64,000 nucleotides of DNA, taken from Liolophura sinensis (lineage: Eukaryota; Mollusca; Polyplacophora; Chitonida; Chitonidae). The stretch covers positions 20,585 through 84,584 of the forward strand of contig NW_027018095.1 in NCBI RefSeq assembly GCF_032854445.1. Direction: 5' to 3'. Below the pieces are notes generated by a model. It was not told the origin of the DNA. It was given only the letters and a program-made list of their open reading frames with translations, and made no database searches. This document shows, piece by piece, positions 35,409-44,571 of this stretch (position 1 is the first letter of the stretch; each line of letters opens with the position of its first letter). Position numbers and translations under genes: made by a program.

Positions 35409-35530
35409 TTTTATTTATTTGGTTAGTGTTTTACGCAGTACTGATAAATACTTATACTGTTGACAGCCACTATTAAAGATAGAAATCGGACAGGCCCCAG
35501 GGTGAACCCACGACTTTCCGCAGCTTTTCG
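35409..35530 (-). mobile_element. SINE-1 copy, interrupted
   Basis: Minus-strand tail and body (plus strand TTATTTATTTGGTTAGTG to CCCACGACTTTCCGCAG). The rest may resume at about 35800 after the TGGTC-rich segment, suggesting that segment inserted into it. Confidence 0.6.
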
Positions 35531-35534
35531 AATC

Positions 35535-35800
35535 GACTAAATTTATTTTGTGGTCTGTTTCGACCAAAAATGTTTTGACCGAACTGGTCACAAATAACTT
35601 GGTCGGTCTGATATATGAGTACATGGTCATGCAGAAATACCTTGGTGTTGGCAAAAAAAATGGTCACAGTAGCATAAACAATTATGTTTCGAGGTCGTAT
35701 AACCAGGTTTTTTTTTGACCAGATAATTCTGACCAATTTTTTCTTGGTCAGTCAGTGGTTGACCAGCATTTATCTGGTCGCGGCGACCAGGTTCTGCCCA
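35535..35800. repeat. TGGTC/GACCA-rich repeat, copy 2
   Basis: Contains many TGGTC or GACCA pentamers in about 265 bases and ends with TCTGGTCGCGGCGACCAGG, a short perfect palindrome (CTGGTCGC/GCGACCAG). It shares its right half with copy 1. Confidence 0.6.
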
Positions 35801-36124
35801 CTTCAAGGCTGACACTACCCACTAGGTTACCGTAGAGGTTCGTGAGTCATATCGCTGCACTTGCACGCCAACCACTCCACCACCAGGGCCCAGTTGTTCA
35901 AAAGTGTCTTAGCTAACACTGGTATTAACTCACAATTTGTAGTTAAATTTTAGCCAAAGTCAGCAGCCAAGGCAGTTAAAGTATAACATCAGCAGACTTA
36001 TACTTCAATGTACTATTACGTAATTATTTTGGGGCTAAGTACTAACTCGAAGACTTGACATACCTCTCACACGATTCATAAATATAATGGTGTGCTCTTG
36101 TCGACCAACCATAACCAAGATGCG

Positions 36125-36200
36125 GTGAGTTCATGTCTATTTATAGCTTGTGAGGTATTTCTCCTTTACTGTCACTTTTATATTCAACTCTTTAGTTTAG
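36125..36200 (+). other. Possible 76-bp intron in the 5' UTR of the ankyrin-like gene
   Basis: GTGAGT follows AAGATGCG at 36125, and a pyrimidine-rich tract ends TTTAGTTTAG at 36200, eleven bases before the ATG. Size and signals suit a small intron, but no transcript supports it. Confidence 0.35.
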
Positions 36201-36211
36201 ATTCAACTAAG

Positions 36212-36337
36212 ATGGCGACGGCTAGGTCTACAAGCAGATGGAATACTAAATGTTTAATCGTGGCTGCTGAGAATGGGGAGCTCCAAAAGCTTAAAGATCT
36301 TGTGCTGGGAGGAGCTGATATTAACTCGCGCGGTTGG
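36212..36337 (+). CDS. Candidate first exon of an ankyrin-repeat protein (host gene)
   Basis: From the ATG (context AAGATGG, close to a Kozak start) the exon encodes 42 residues. After a short Ser/Arg/Thr-rich start comes KCLIVAAENGELQKLKDLVL, then GGADINSRGW. This has the ankyrin pattern: a small helix pair with AAENGEL and the GADIN turn. The reading frame stops making sense exactly where GTGAGT begins (36338), a canonical 5' splice site, leaving phase 0 after the Trp codon. The following exons would lie downstream but none was recognised before the composite element. It may be a functional gene, a retained pseudogene exon or a gene disrupted by the insertions. Confidence 0.55.
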
Positions 36338-36439
36338 GTGAGTTTCTTGTTTGCTATATCTAGCAAAAAGGGAGCAAGACAAACGTCGTCTGACGCAGTG
36401 CTGTGGTGGGGGTCCTGTCGGTATTATATAACATTTTGA

Positions 36440-36900
36440 CTAATACAGTACCAGAGTGAAGTTCTACCTGTGTTAATCGGTACTCTGACTAACACAGCAC
36501 TTGAGTGAAGATCTATCGGTGCTGCACAAAACCAACATTGTTTCAGTGTGCAGTTCTATGGGTAAGGGGCCTTATCTTTCACAGTACTAGTGTAAAGTTC
36601 TTTTGAATGTGCTGCTTCGTGATTTAAACATGCCGTACGAAGTGAATGCAATATTACCGATGTTAAACTGTAAACCAAAATCATGTGTTCATTCATTTGG
36701 ATCCGTATGAACTATACTGTCCCATAAAAGACGAGGGTAAACCCAGAACAGTAATGGCAGTGGTAGCAGGCGAAAGGAATAACCCGTGAAATCCGGCGTA
36801 TTGCCAATTTTCCTCAGTTAGGGTTTTATTCTGACTGGTCGTATTTATGCTTAGACGTAGCACCTTACAACATCATTAGTACCATGACTCATCCTGTACA
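36440..36900. other. Spacer / presumed intron
   Basis: Contains imperfect internal repeats (CAGTACCAGAGTGAAGTTCT and CAGCACTTGAGTGAAGATCT, about 36445 and 36495) but no coding sequence. Confidence 0.4.
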
Positions 36901-36904
36901 GCTC

Positions 36905-37000
36905 ACTGCAAGGAGTTTCCTTCCACCCTAATGCTGGCCGTTGTCGTATAAGTGAAATATTCTTGAGTACGGCATAAAAACACCAATCAAATAGAATAAA
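36905..37000 (+). mobile_element. SINE-1 3' fragment
   Basis: AATGCTGGCCGTTGTCGTAT through ATTCTTGAGTACGGCATAAA to ACACCAATCAAAT, the last 95 bases of the family. Confidence 0.75.
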
Positions 37001-37830
37001 TCAAATACTGCAAGGACAAGGGTGTCTTGGGAATATTTTTTAAAATGGATCCACTCTTTGATAGACTAACTAGATGACTAGAGACAGGCGGCCTTCGACG
37101 TAGGTAAGAGTGCGCAAAGGCGTCTGTAAACTTATTGTCACAAATGCAGAGGAAGATAACCTTTTTATGATAGAGAGAAGACAGCAAACATGGCGGATAA
37201 AAAGTCGAAGTGATAAAGGGTGTTCCTTATGCGGTATGGTCTTAACACAACTTGCCTGAGCAAGCATGACTGCCACACTAAATGTCTGGCTCAAGCCTGT
37301 CACACTGTAAACATACCGACAGCTAAGTGTTACAGCAGTGTGCACATATACATACTTGCATGAACAACTTTGCATACAGTATACATGTAATCGTTACGTC
37401 CGGGTATTTGTATAAGATAGAGCGAGGGCAGTCTAACATTACGACTCTGTAAAGTCGCTCAGTCCTGACCTACATGTAGTACAGTAACGCCCGATCAACA
37501 AGCAAAGACTGACTCATTATAACACTGGCATGATAATACGGTAGCCCAGAAGGGGAAATCCGTTAAACTGCCGAATGATGTAACTGTAATGGTTGAAGGA
37601 TTACATCACGTGAATCACACAAGGATGCGAACTCGGGTCTCTGCAGAAGAAATGCAGCGCCCTAGCAACTGGAGCTAAACGGAAATTCCCGCTAGTTACT
37701 ACTATTATAAGCACTGGAAAACTGCTTCCTTTACATAACCTTATCAAACGGGAGTTCGGGTGAACACAATATACGCCCCATCAAATGCATTTGTTTGAAA
37801 TGTATAAAATAACACAAGCAGCATTTTGGT
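37001..37830. other. Spacer
   Basis: No recognised feature. Confidence 0.4.
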
Positions 37831-37841
37831 GAGTATAACTC

Positions 37842-38580
37842 CTGAGGGGAATCTTCATCGCAAGTGGACAAAGGTGTCCACCTAAAATCAAACCTTATGC
37901 AGAAACAGTTGGAGAATCAGATCTATTTATATAGTATTATGTAATGAAAATAACTATCCAGTTACCATGGCAACAGCCTGTAGTGCAACTGATGAGTTTT
38001 AATACACAAGTATCAATTGTTCGGCATTTTATTTAGCCATCATCAGGAGAGATTCTCCTAATGATGGCTAAATAAAATGCCGAAATATTGAGTCACAATC
38101 TCGCCTGATGATGGCTAAATAAAATGCCGAAATAATGAGTCACAATGAAGTCTTTTTTCGAAGTTACACTACTCGTGTATGACAACATCGATAATGGACC
38201 AATGTGAGTCGCGACACTTCGTCATCTGTGTATGTATATATTCACCAAAAGTTTAAACCCTATGTGGAAAACTGTTGGAGTTATAGCCCGGACACGAAAT
38301 CATATCTATCTACATAGTACATATAAGGAAAATGGTAACTTGGTTACCATGACATCCGCGAAAATGGACAAGTGTGAATCGCGACACATAGTCATCTCTG
38401 TATCTATCTATCCACCAAAATTTAAAACTCTGTGTGGAAAACTGTTGGAGCTATAGCCCGGACACAAAATCATATGAAAAAAACAAAATCTTTTTGAGTC
38501 GCGACACATCATCATCAGACGGACAAAATCGCTATAGCATAACACTCTTCGCCTAATGGCGGGGCGTATAAAATATTTTT
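37842..38580. repeat. Repeat cluster, about 120-170-bp units
   Basis: Three diverged copies of a segment with TATGTGGAAAACTGTTGGAG, TTATAGCCCGGACAC and GGTTACCATG motifs begin at about 37860, 38240 and 38415; GAGTCGCGACAC-type boundaries fall at 38206, 38375 and 38498. A hairpin unit (38018-38146) lies between the first and second copy. Confidence 0.65.
38018..38146. repeat. Palindrome plus tandem CTGATGA...GAAA unit (hammerhead-like)
   Basis: TCGGCATTTTATTTAGCCAT and following bases form an inverted repeat of about 30-bp arms with a 2-4-base loop (38018-38086, one mismatch). The right arm is followed by another copy: CTGATGATGGCTAAATAAAA, TGCCGAAATAATGAGTC. The boxes CTGATGA, GAAA and GTC and the small GGC/GCC stem resemble the hammerhead ribozyme core; the third stem is weak. 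Confidence 0.6.
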
Positions 38581-38820
38581 TACTTCGGTAGTCAAATCCA
38601 AACACTTATACATTTGTATAATTATGTAGCACATACACCCCACGATTCTTGATTATATATAATCAGTAAATTAGGAAAAACCGACTTTTGTAAAAGAATG
38701 TAAATGTCTTTGTGTCAAACTTTCCCTGAGTTCACACTTAACGACATGAGCAGCAGATATTGCAAGAAAGACCACAGGAGAGCTATATGACTCTCTTGGT
38801 CATATTCTCTCTTTGTTTGT

Positions 38821-39254
38821 AGTAGTATACACACTATAGGTTCTGGCGCACCCTCCCCTTGGGGCCCTCCCCAGAACAAATAGAGGCCTCCCCCTTGGGT
38901 GCCTCCCCAGCCAAGGCGTACAGGCTTATTTACAAGCCTAGCCTACATACACACATTGATATGAGGCGACCTAGTTGGCATTTAACAGATAAGGCGTATA
39001 GCCTATATGTAGGCCGGATGTGTTGCACAACAGGGTGATTCAGCTGATTTTCTCCCCAGGATAGGGCTTAAACTACGGGTTTTTATGAAAAATAAATGTC
39101 ACAGGCTTTTAGCGTGTCTTGTTTGATAAGATCCAGTATTTTTAAGGAGGATTGGAGATACTTTGCTTATGCGGAAAAGTCCTTTAAACTTAGCCCATGT
39201 TTTGTGGGTCGTGGGATATAGCTCAGTCGTCTGACAGAGGTGGCAAAGGCGCTG
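38821..39254 (+). repeat. Left terminal inverted repeat
   Basis: Pairs with the reverse complement of 60091-60541. Shared landmarks in order are AGTAGTATA, GGTTCTGGCGCAC, a C-rich stretch, TTGATATGAGGCGACCTAGT, CAGGGTGATTCAGCTGATTT, TGTCTTGTTTGATAAGATCC and GACAGAGGTGG. The two arms differ by many point changes and by homopolymer length. Confidence 0.9.
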
Positions 39255-39266
39255 TATTTAAGGGGT

Positions 39267-39348
39267 GTATTCATATACTGCGTATATAAGGGGATGTTTG
39301 CTAGCTCAAATCCGGATTTGGTCTCCTGTATATGTAGTATATGAATAC
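39267..39348. repeat. Imperfect inverted repeat inside the left end
   Basis: GTATTCATATACT at 39267 faces AGTATATGAATAC at 39336, with partial pairing beyond; loop of about 40 bases. Confidence 0.6.
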
Positions 39349-39478
39349 ATTACCTGCATATGGCGCCGGGTCCTACGCACTTCTAAGGAATCTCTGCAAC
39401 TTTCGACAGTTTCGGAGGCAGAGAGCCCTTACCAAGGGGTGTTGTAGATGGCCCAATGGTGGTGGGATGTGTCAGCGT

Positions 39479-39549
39479 CAATTAACCCCCCTAACGGTGG
39501 GTCGCTAGCGCAAAAAATCCGGAGCCCGCCGTTAGGGTGGTGATTAATT
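39479..39549. repeat. Hairpin (about 22-bp arms)
   Basis: AATTAACCCCCCTAACGGTG at 39480 is the near-complement of CGCCGTTAGGGTGGTGATTA at 39527, with a 20-odd base loop. This lies between the TIR and the first gene. Confidence 0.65.
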
Positions 39550-39620
39550 GGTAACAGGTTGAGCTATAAACCAGGCCTTTTGCTTTTTTGGACCATGGGT
39601 TCGAGCCCCACAATGGGCAG
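39524..39620 (+). other. tRNA-like pseudo-sequence
   Basis: Begins GCCCGCCG and ends CAATGGGCAG (partly pairing ends) with a B-box-like GGGTTCGAGCCCC at 39598-39610. A long variable-arm class is conceivable, but D and anticodon arms are poor. Not a functional tRNA call. Confidence 0.25.
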
Positions 39621-39704
39621 ATTTTTTCCCCCGGGGCAGTCGAGACATAGCATGGGGGTTTCCCTGGTTCCAAACAAGTTCCCCCTGGGCACCTCCCAAG
39701 AAAA

Positions 39705-40396
39705 TCATTCGGAAAGGGCGTTTTTCAGCTCTTGTGGAGCTAGTTTTCGGCCGCGATCTATAAGCTGTTTTTTCGTGCTTTCATCGATCTCTACGGCGTT
39801 GAATGCCTTACGAGACTTAAGGCGTATCTCCTGCTTCAGACCAGAGTAGTTCTTGAGATCCTGAACTACTTGCTTGACCTCTAGGTCCGAAATAACACCA
39901 TCAGATAATGCCGTAGATAGCTCCGCACGGATGCTGTTAAGTTTGGCCTCAGCCAACAGCCGTATATCGTTATGTTTCTCGGCCTTTGCGTGAAGTCGGC
40001 GGCTAACGAATTTTCCGGCGATATTTAAGACACCGCAAGCTAGTCCGCAGCTTCCATGGCCAAGACAGCAGGGGTTGCATTTATTGTTGTGAGTAGCCCC
40101 ACGCCTGCAACCTTAAGGCCAAAACCGGCCGTGAGCATGGCCGAATCAAGGGCTTCGGTGGCCAGGACACCACGCCGGTACTTTTTGTAAAAGGCCCGGT
40201 GGAGATCTCGCTCAGATTCAAGCTGCCTCTGTATTTCGCTGATATACTGCAGGCGATGGGCGTGCGCCATGCTCTCCGGCGGCGCGGCCGGGGCCAAGGG
40301 GTTTTCAACCATAATCGTCGGCGCGGTCGGGGCCAATGGGTGGTCGGTCATCCGTAATCGTTGGCGCCGCGCCCTCCGGCGGCAAGGGGTTTTCAT
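39705..40396 (-). pseudogene. Polinton-like element gene: coiled-coil protein with glycine-rich hydrophobic segment, one frameshift
   Basis: The first frame (40396-40040) has a Pro/Ala-rich, repetitive start, then a charged helix (SEIQRQLESERDLHRAFYKK) followed by a Gly/Ala/Leu-rich hydrophobic stretch (TAGFGLKVAGVGLLTTI), which may be a membrane segment. A frame break near 40043 is not at a homopolymer. The second frame (39956-39705, open further upstream) is a charged helical tail (LNSIRAELSTALSDGVISDL). I recall proteins of this layout in virus-like elements of cnidarians and molluscs, but no function is established. The Pro/Ala start may be unreliable because the DNA there is internally repeated. 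Confidence 0.6.
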
Positions 40397-40434
40397 CCAA
40401 GATCGTCGGGTGCAGTCGTCCCATATTGTCCGTC

Positions 40435-41211
40435 CTACGAATCAGTAACGTCGGTCAGCTCTAAATTGTCGTCGGGATTACTAACACGAAAGCGGTGAAG
40501 GCCTATGCCGCAGTCTAAACAGATTTCATCTAGATTTAAAATGCCCCCTGTGACGACTCGTTTATCCTCAAGAGAGCTCCGGATGACTGGGTCGCCCTGG
40601 GCCGGTAATTTGATCATAAGTCTGAGATCCTTTCCATTGTGCTCTACAGGCCACCTTTTTTTCAAACCGGTAATCAAGGTGCAACGGCGACTGCCCGCGC
40701 CAAGTATGAGGTCGAAGATATGTTTAGTGGTAGTGTGGCCTTAAAATCGGTTTGCGCAGTAAGACGTACGGTCTGTTCCCCCAGCCCCGACATTAGTACG
40801 AAGCGGCCTCTTCTGTCCGAATCTAAATAACAGCTGCCAGTTGGTACGTACGACACGAAATAAGTTCCGGACTTGAAAACTTTTTTCACATCGATCACGG
40901 TGGCCTGGACTGACATCGGGGTCACCTTCACATCTATCAACCAATCGGGGTCGTGAGCTCTGGTAAGAACAAAGCGGTCTTCAAGGCGAATTAATGAGAG
41001 TTTTTGTTCTTCAATCACCTCAGACGGCGACCTGCGCTCTTGCTTTACAGAGGATGAGACAAACGAGGTTCTGCTTGCACCCGTGGCAAACGTGGCAGGT
41101 TCTGCTTGACCCCCCCCCTATCTTTTTGCGGTTGTACTTGCCACTTTGAAACTGGAAGGCGTAGATTTTACCTTCCTGGCCTTGAAGTTCGAACTCCGAC
41201 ACATCTGCCAA
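40435..41211 (-). pseudogene. Polinton-like element gene of unknown function, two frame breaks
   Basis: Three minus-strand frames are most simply one gene of about 250 codons: 41211 to about 41118 (ADVSEFELQGQEGKIYAFQF), then a frame through 41018-40674 (rich in beta-forming residues, e.g. GTYFVSYVPTGSCYLDSD), then 40677-40435. The first break coincides with a run of nine C (41110-41118), so a sequencing or assembly error is possible; the second lies at 40674-40677. The Cys-rich continuation of the first frame past the C run looks like an out-of-frame artefact. The beta-rich composition would suit a structural protein, but I do not recognise the family. Confidence 0.5.
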
Positions 41212-41261
41212 GTCGCTTCAAGACAGGCACGCAGACCTGGGACCGGCTGCGTCCATCATAC

Positions 41262-41313
41262 TCATTGTATTTCTAGGGTAGCACTGAGGTACCCTACATT
41301 CATATACTTGCCG
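41262..41313 (-). pseudogene. C-terminal remnant of the penton-like gene cut by LINE-A
   Basis: The minus-strand frame left at 57816 appears to resume here through the duplicated target and ends at a TGA (41262-41264) after about 20 codons. It shows that the two halves were contiguous before the LINE insertion. Confidence 0.6.
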
Positions 41314-41324
41314 TCTTTGTCTAA
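41314..41324. repeat. Target-site duplication, left copy (LINE-A copy 2)
   Basis: TCTTTGTCTAA, repeated at 57805-57815. Confidence 0.9.
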
Positions 41325-41936
41325 ACCCCTGTGGGGTTTCCGGGGTGATAAGAATAGGACCTCAGCCCTCTACGCAAGCTTGTCGTAAAAGTCGACTAAC
41401 CTAGATCTCTCCTGTGTGAGCCCGGTGAATATAATAGGCTCACATCTTCTCGGTTGTGTGAGAGGCAACCGGGGAGCGACCTGTTTGCCGTGGGTTACGA
41501 CCCGTAATCTACGAGGACGGGATCCTGGTGGCTGAGGGCGGGTTGGTCTTGCGAGATCCTCACGCCCAACACGTCACTTTGGCCCTTACTTGGAGAGAGA
41601 CGGGAGGTCGGACTGGCCCGGTCCGATCAATCGGCTTGGTCACGTCTTGCCTCTGTTTGGTCCTAAAACATTTCTCAATAACATCACTCATTTAGAGAAT
41701 AACGGTTTCCTTCCAAGTTTTGAGGCGGTGGCTCATGGGTCAATCGAGTAGTATGTGTCTGATGTGTGACCTTATTTAATTAATGGGGTTTGCTCATTAG
41801 GGACATCTATTCGAGTATACCTCATGTGGAGTCCTTGGTGTGTGTCCTGCTGGGTATCCCCAGGTTCATACATCGCCCTTGTTGGCACTCCGTGGTGGGT
41901 GGGGAACACATGGGGTGAATCTTTTTGATATATATT

Positions 41937-43095
41937 ATGTCTTCTTTAAATTTGTCGCAAAACGTTTCCAATACATCTGTTAGATCTTCTGCTGGAATGA
42001 CTTCGAGTACCGACAAAAAGAGGAAGTTGGAGGTTTTGTCGGACTCGCTTGATAAATGTAATGTGTCGGACAGTTGGCCGGCTTTTATTGTTCTTTCAAC
42101 TAAGAATGAACAGAAACCAGCCTCCAAAATCCATCCCTTTCTTTTGCAAAGGGCTCTCCAGGGAGTCGCTGGAACCTTACAAAAATGTGAAAAAGCTAAG
42201 GTCCGGAGACATTCTCATTGAATGTCTCCGCCAACAACAATCCATCAATTTACTATCGTTAAAAAAAATTTCGGACATACCTGTGTTTTCATCACCTCAC
42301 AATTCCCTGAACAGCTGTCAGGGAATAATTCGTGACCGGGATCAAGATATTTTGGAACTTTCAGAAGAGGAAATCTGCAGTGAACTGAAGTCGCAAGGTG
42401 TTAGCAGAGTAAAGCGCTTCACTATGAAGAAATCAAGTAATATCCTGAAACTAAATGCATACCTGTTAACTTTTAATCGTACTTCTATTCCATCATATAT
42501 CTACATTGGCCCGTATAGAGTTAGTGTAGACTTATACATCCCTAACCCAACACGTTGTTTTACGTGCCAGAAATTTGGTCATGGCAAGGGCCAAAGTAAA
42601 AACAAACTTGTTTGTTTTCGATGAGGCAGTGAAGGTCATGAGGGTTTCGACTGCAGCAACACAGTTAAGTGTTGCAATTGCAGTGGAGATCACATGACCT
42701 CCTCTAGGGACTGTCCACTTTTCGTCAAAGAAAAACAAATAATCACTTTAAAAACTAAAAACAATATATCGTATCAGGAGGCCCGGAAACTAGTCTCGCC
42801 TCCTAATACTTCATTGCAGACTTCATTTGCCAATGCGGTCAAGCGAGTAGCATCTGTTGCTACTCAAACATCAATGATTTGGCCCATTGCAAACCAGAAA
42901 CCTTCTCCTGTTTCTGTTGAACCTACTGTTCGACCTGCTTTCAATACTTCCTCAACACAAACTACCTCAATACAACAAATAGAATCAGCGAATAATACTG
43001 ACCGACCCGATAACCCCAAACTTAATCAACGTAGAAACAAAAATATCTCCCAAAATGAACCTCCAAATAATAACAATAAGACCAACCAAGTTTGA
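41937..43095 (+). pseudogene. LINE-A copy 2 ORF1, 5' part, frameshifted and with a stop
   Basis: Starts MSSLNLSQNVSN at 41937. A frameshift near 42170 moves the frame to the one ending 42624, where TGA replaces the second Cys of the second zinc knuckle. After the stop the same protein continues, including the complete third knuckle missing from copy 1 (CCNCSGDHMTSSRDC), to about 43083, where LINE-B interrupts it. The basic C-terminal tail lies beyond the nested LINEs at about 53621-53838. Confidence 0.85.
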
Positions 43096-43249
43096 TCAAT
43101 TTCTGTGGATCTTGACGAGCAATCTCAGTTCAGTGGACAAACTTGTGGCCGCCATACTTGGTGACAGTCTTTAGATGGCATACAATCTTCAGTGAGGCTC
43201 TCTACGGGCTTTCTCGCGTAGCTTGCAATAACCGGAATATACTACATAT

Positions 43250-44495
43250 GGCTGATACTGCTACGTGTTCGGCTGAAATTGACAATGACTCCAATACTGA
43301 CTCCAATTCTGTGGATGTTCAGGCCGATTATCGTTCCCAGCCTATAATTAACGAGCTACTATGCTACTTGTCGGATAAGCTGGATGTCTTACCAATTGAC
43401 ACGCTGGTGAAGTTATGTGACGATGTGTATAGTGATACTGAAATTCAAAATGCAAAGGATATCTTGTATAAGTGCTGCGGAAACCTTGTGACAAATAAAA
43501 TTCGCAAGAGATCAGGTCCGAACAGAAAGGTGAACTCTCTTCAGGATATATGCAAAATGCTTCACGAATTGGAACCCAGTGACATTCCATGCTTTGTGGC
43601 TCGGCAACAGAGCAAGTTACCTCCCGTGTCAACAAATCATATTGATGTTTCCTCTCTCTTACGTGAATTGGCAGGAGTTAAGCTCCAGATGAATGACATT
43701 GTTAGCAAAATGGATGATCTAAACTCAACACAGATCAATGTTCAAAAAAAGTTGGACCGCTTGGACAGCAAATGTGCTAGTCCACCTACAAATAGAAAAA
43801 CTCGATTCCTAGAGAAATCTATTACCAGTGTCGGTGAGTGCGCCTCCTCTAAGGATGATACTGAATTATCTCAGTCTACTCGCATCAACGAGTGCAATGT
43901 TGTTGGTGACAGTCCGTTTGCTAATAAAAGCAAAACAGTCCCTTTATCAGATATAACTAACAACACTGCTCCAAATGAGGCTTCCTGTGTAGACCAATCA
44001 ATGGATAAATCTTACGCTGCTGTGCTATCAACTGAAGGATCACATCCTAGCCGTACAACTCTGGAGTATGCTGGAAACGATTTCACAACAGTGATTAGAA
44101 ACAAACCCCGACCAAACAAAAAACATGAATTGCGAGGTTTGCGAACCTATCCCCCTGTGGAAATCTTTATTACCAGATTGGAGCCAACAACCACTTCTAA
44201 TGACGTAATCCAATTTGTTAAGGATAACTCAGGTGTTAACGTTGAATGTAAGAGGCTGGATACTAAATATGACACATATGCATCGTTTTGGATACGAGTA
44301 ACGGGTAAAGTTTCGAATATGTTATTACGTTCTAGCTTTTGGCCCGATGAAGTACTGGTTCGAAAATTCTATAACCGCCGCGACTCGGATGCAACATGGT
44401 CCAAGCGAAGATTTAGGGAAGGTGACCATTACACCACCAACGGTTCTACACAGCGATATGCACGTGACCATGTGATGTTACAGAATGACTATTAG
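43250..44495 (+). CDS. LINE-B ORF1 protein with coiled coil and RRM-like C-terminus
   Basis: The likely start is MADTATCSAEID at 43250; an upstream in-frame alternative start codon at 43143 looks like UTR. About 415 residues and uninterrupted. N-terminal helical region, then an MNDIVSKMDDLNSTQINVQK segment that should form a coiled coil (residues about 150-180), a Ser/Thr-rich linker, and a C-terminal RRM-like fold (VEIFITRLEPTTTSNDVIQF, ASFWIRVTG). No CCHC knuckle, unlike LINE-A and LINE-C. Presumed RNA-binding, trimerising ORF1 protein. ORF2 begins 77 bases after its stop. Confidence 0.75.
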
Positions 44496-44571
44496 TGAAT
44501 GTACTTTTTTGCGTCCCAGTTATGGTATTTATTTATTTCTGCTTGTGCCTTATCTCAATTTAACTTTCAAC

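Noticed and set aside
39524-39620. Functional tRNA-Ser-like gene
   Set aside because: Only the ends and T-arm fit; D and anticodon arms do not pair well. Kept only as a low-confidence tRNA-like sequence.
40435-41211. Three separate small genes in this stretch
   Set aside because: Frames abut at a C9 run and at a stop/start overlap, and the Cys-rich end of the first frame looks out of frame, so one broken gene is simpler.
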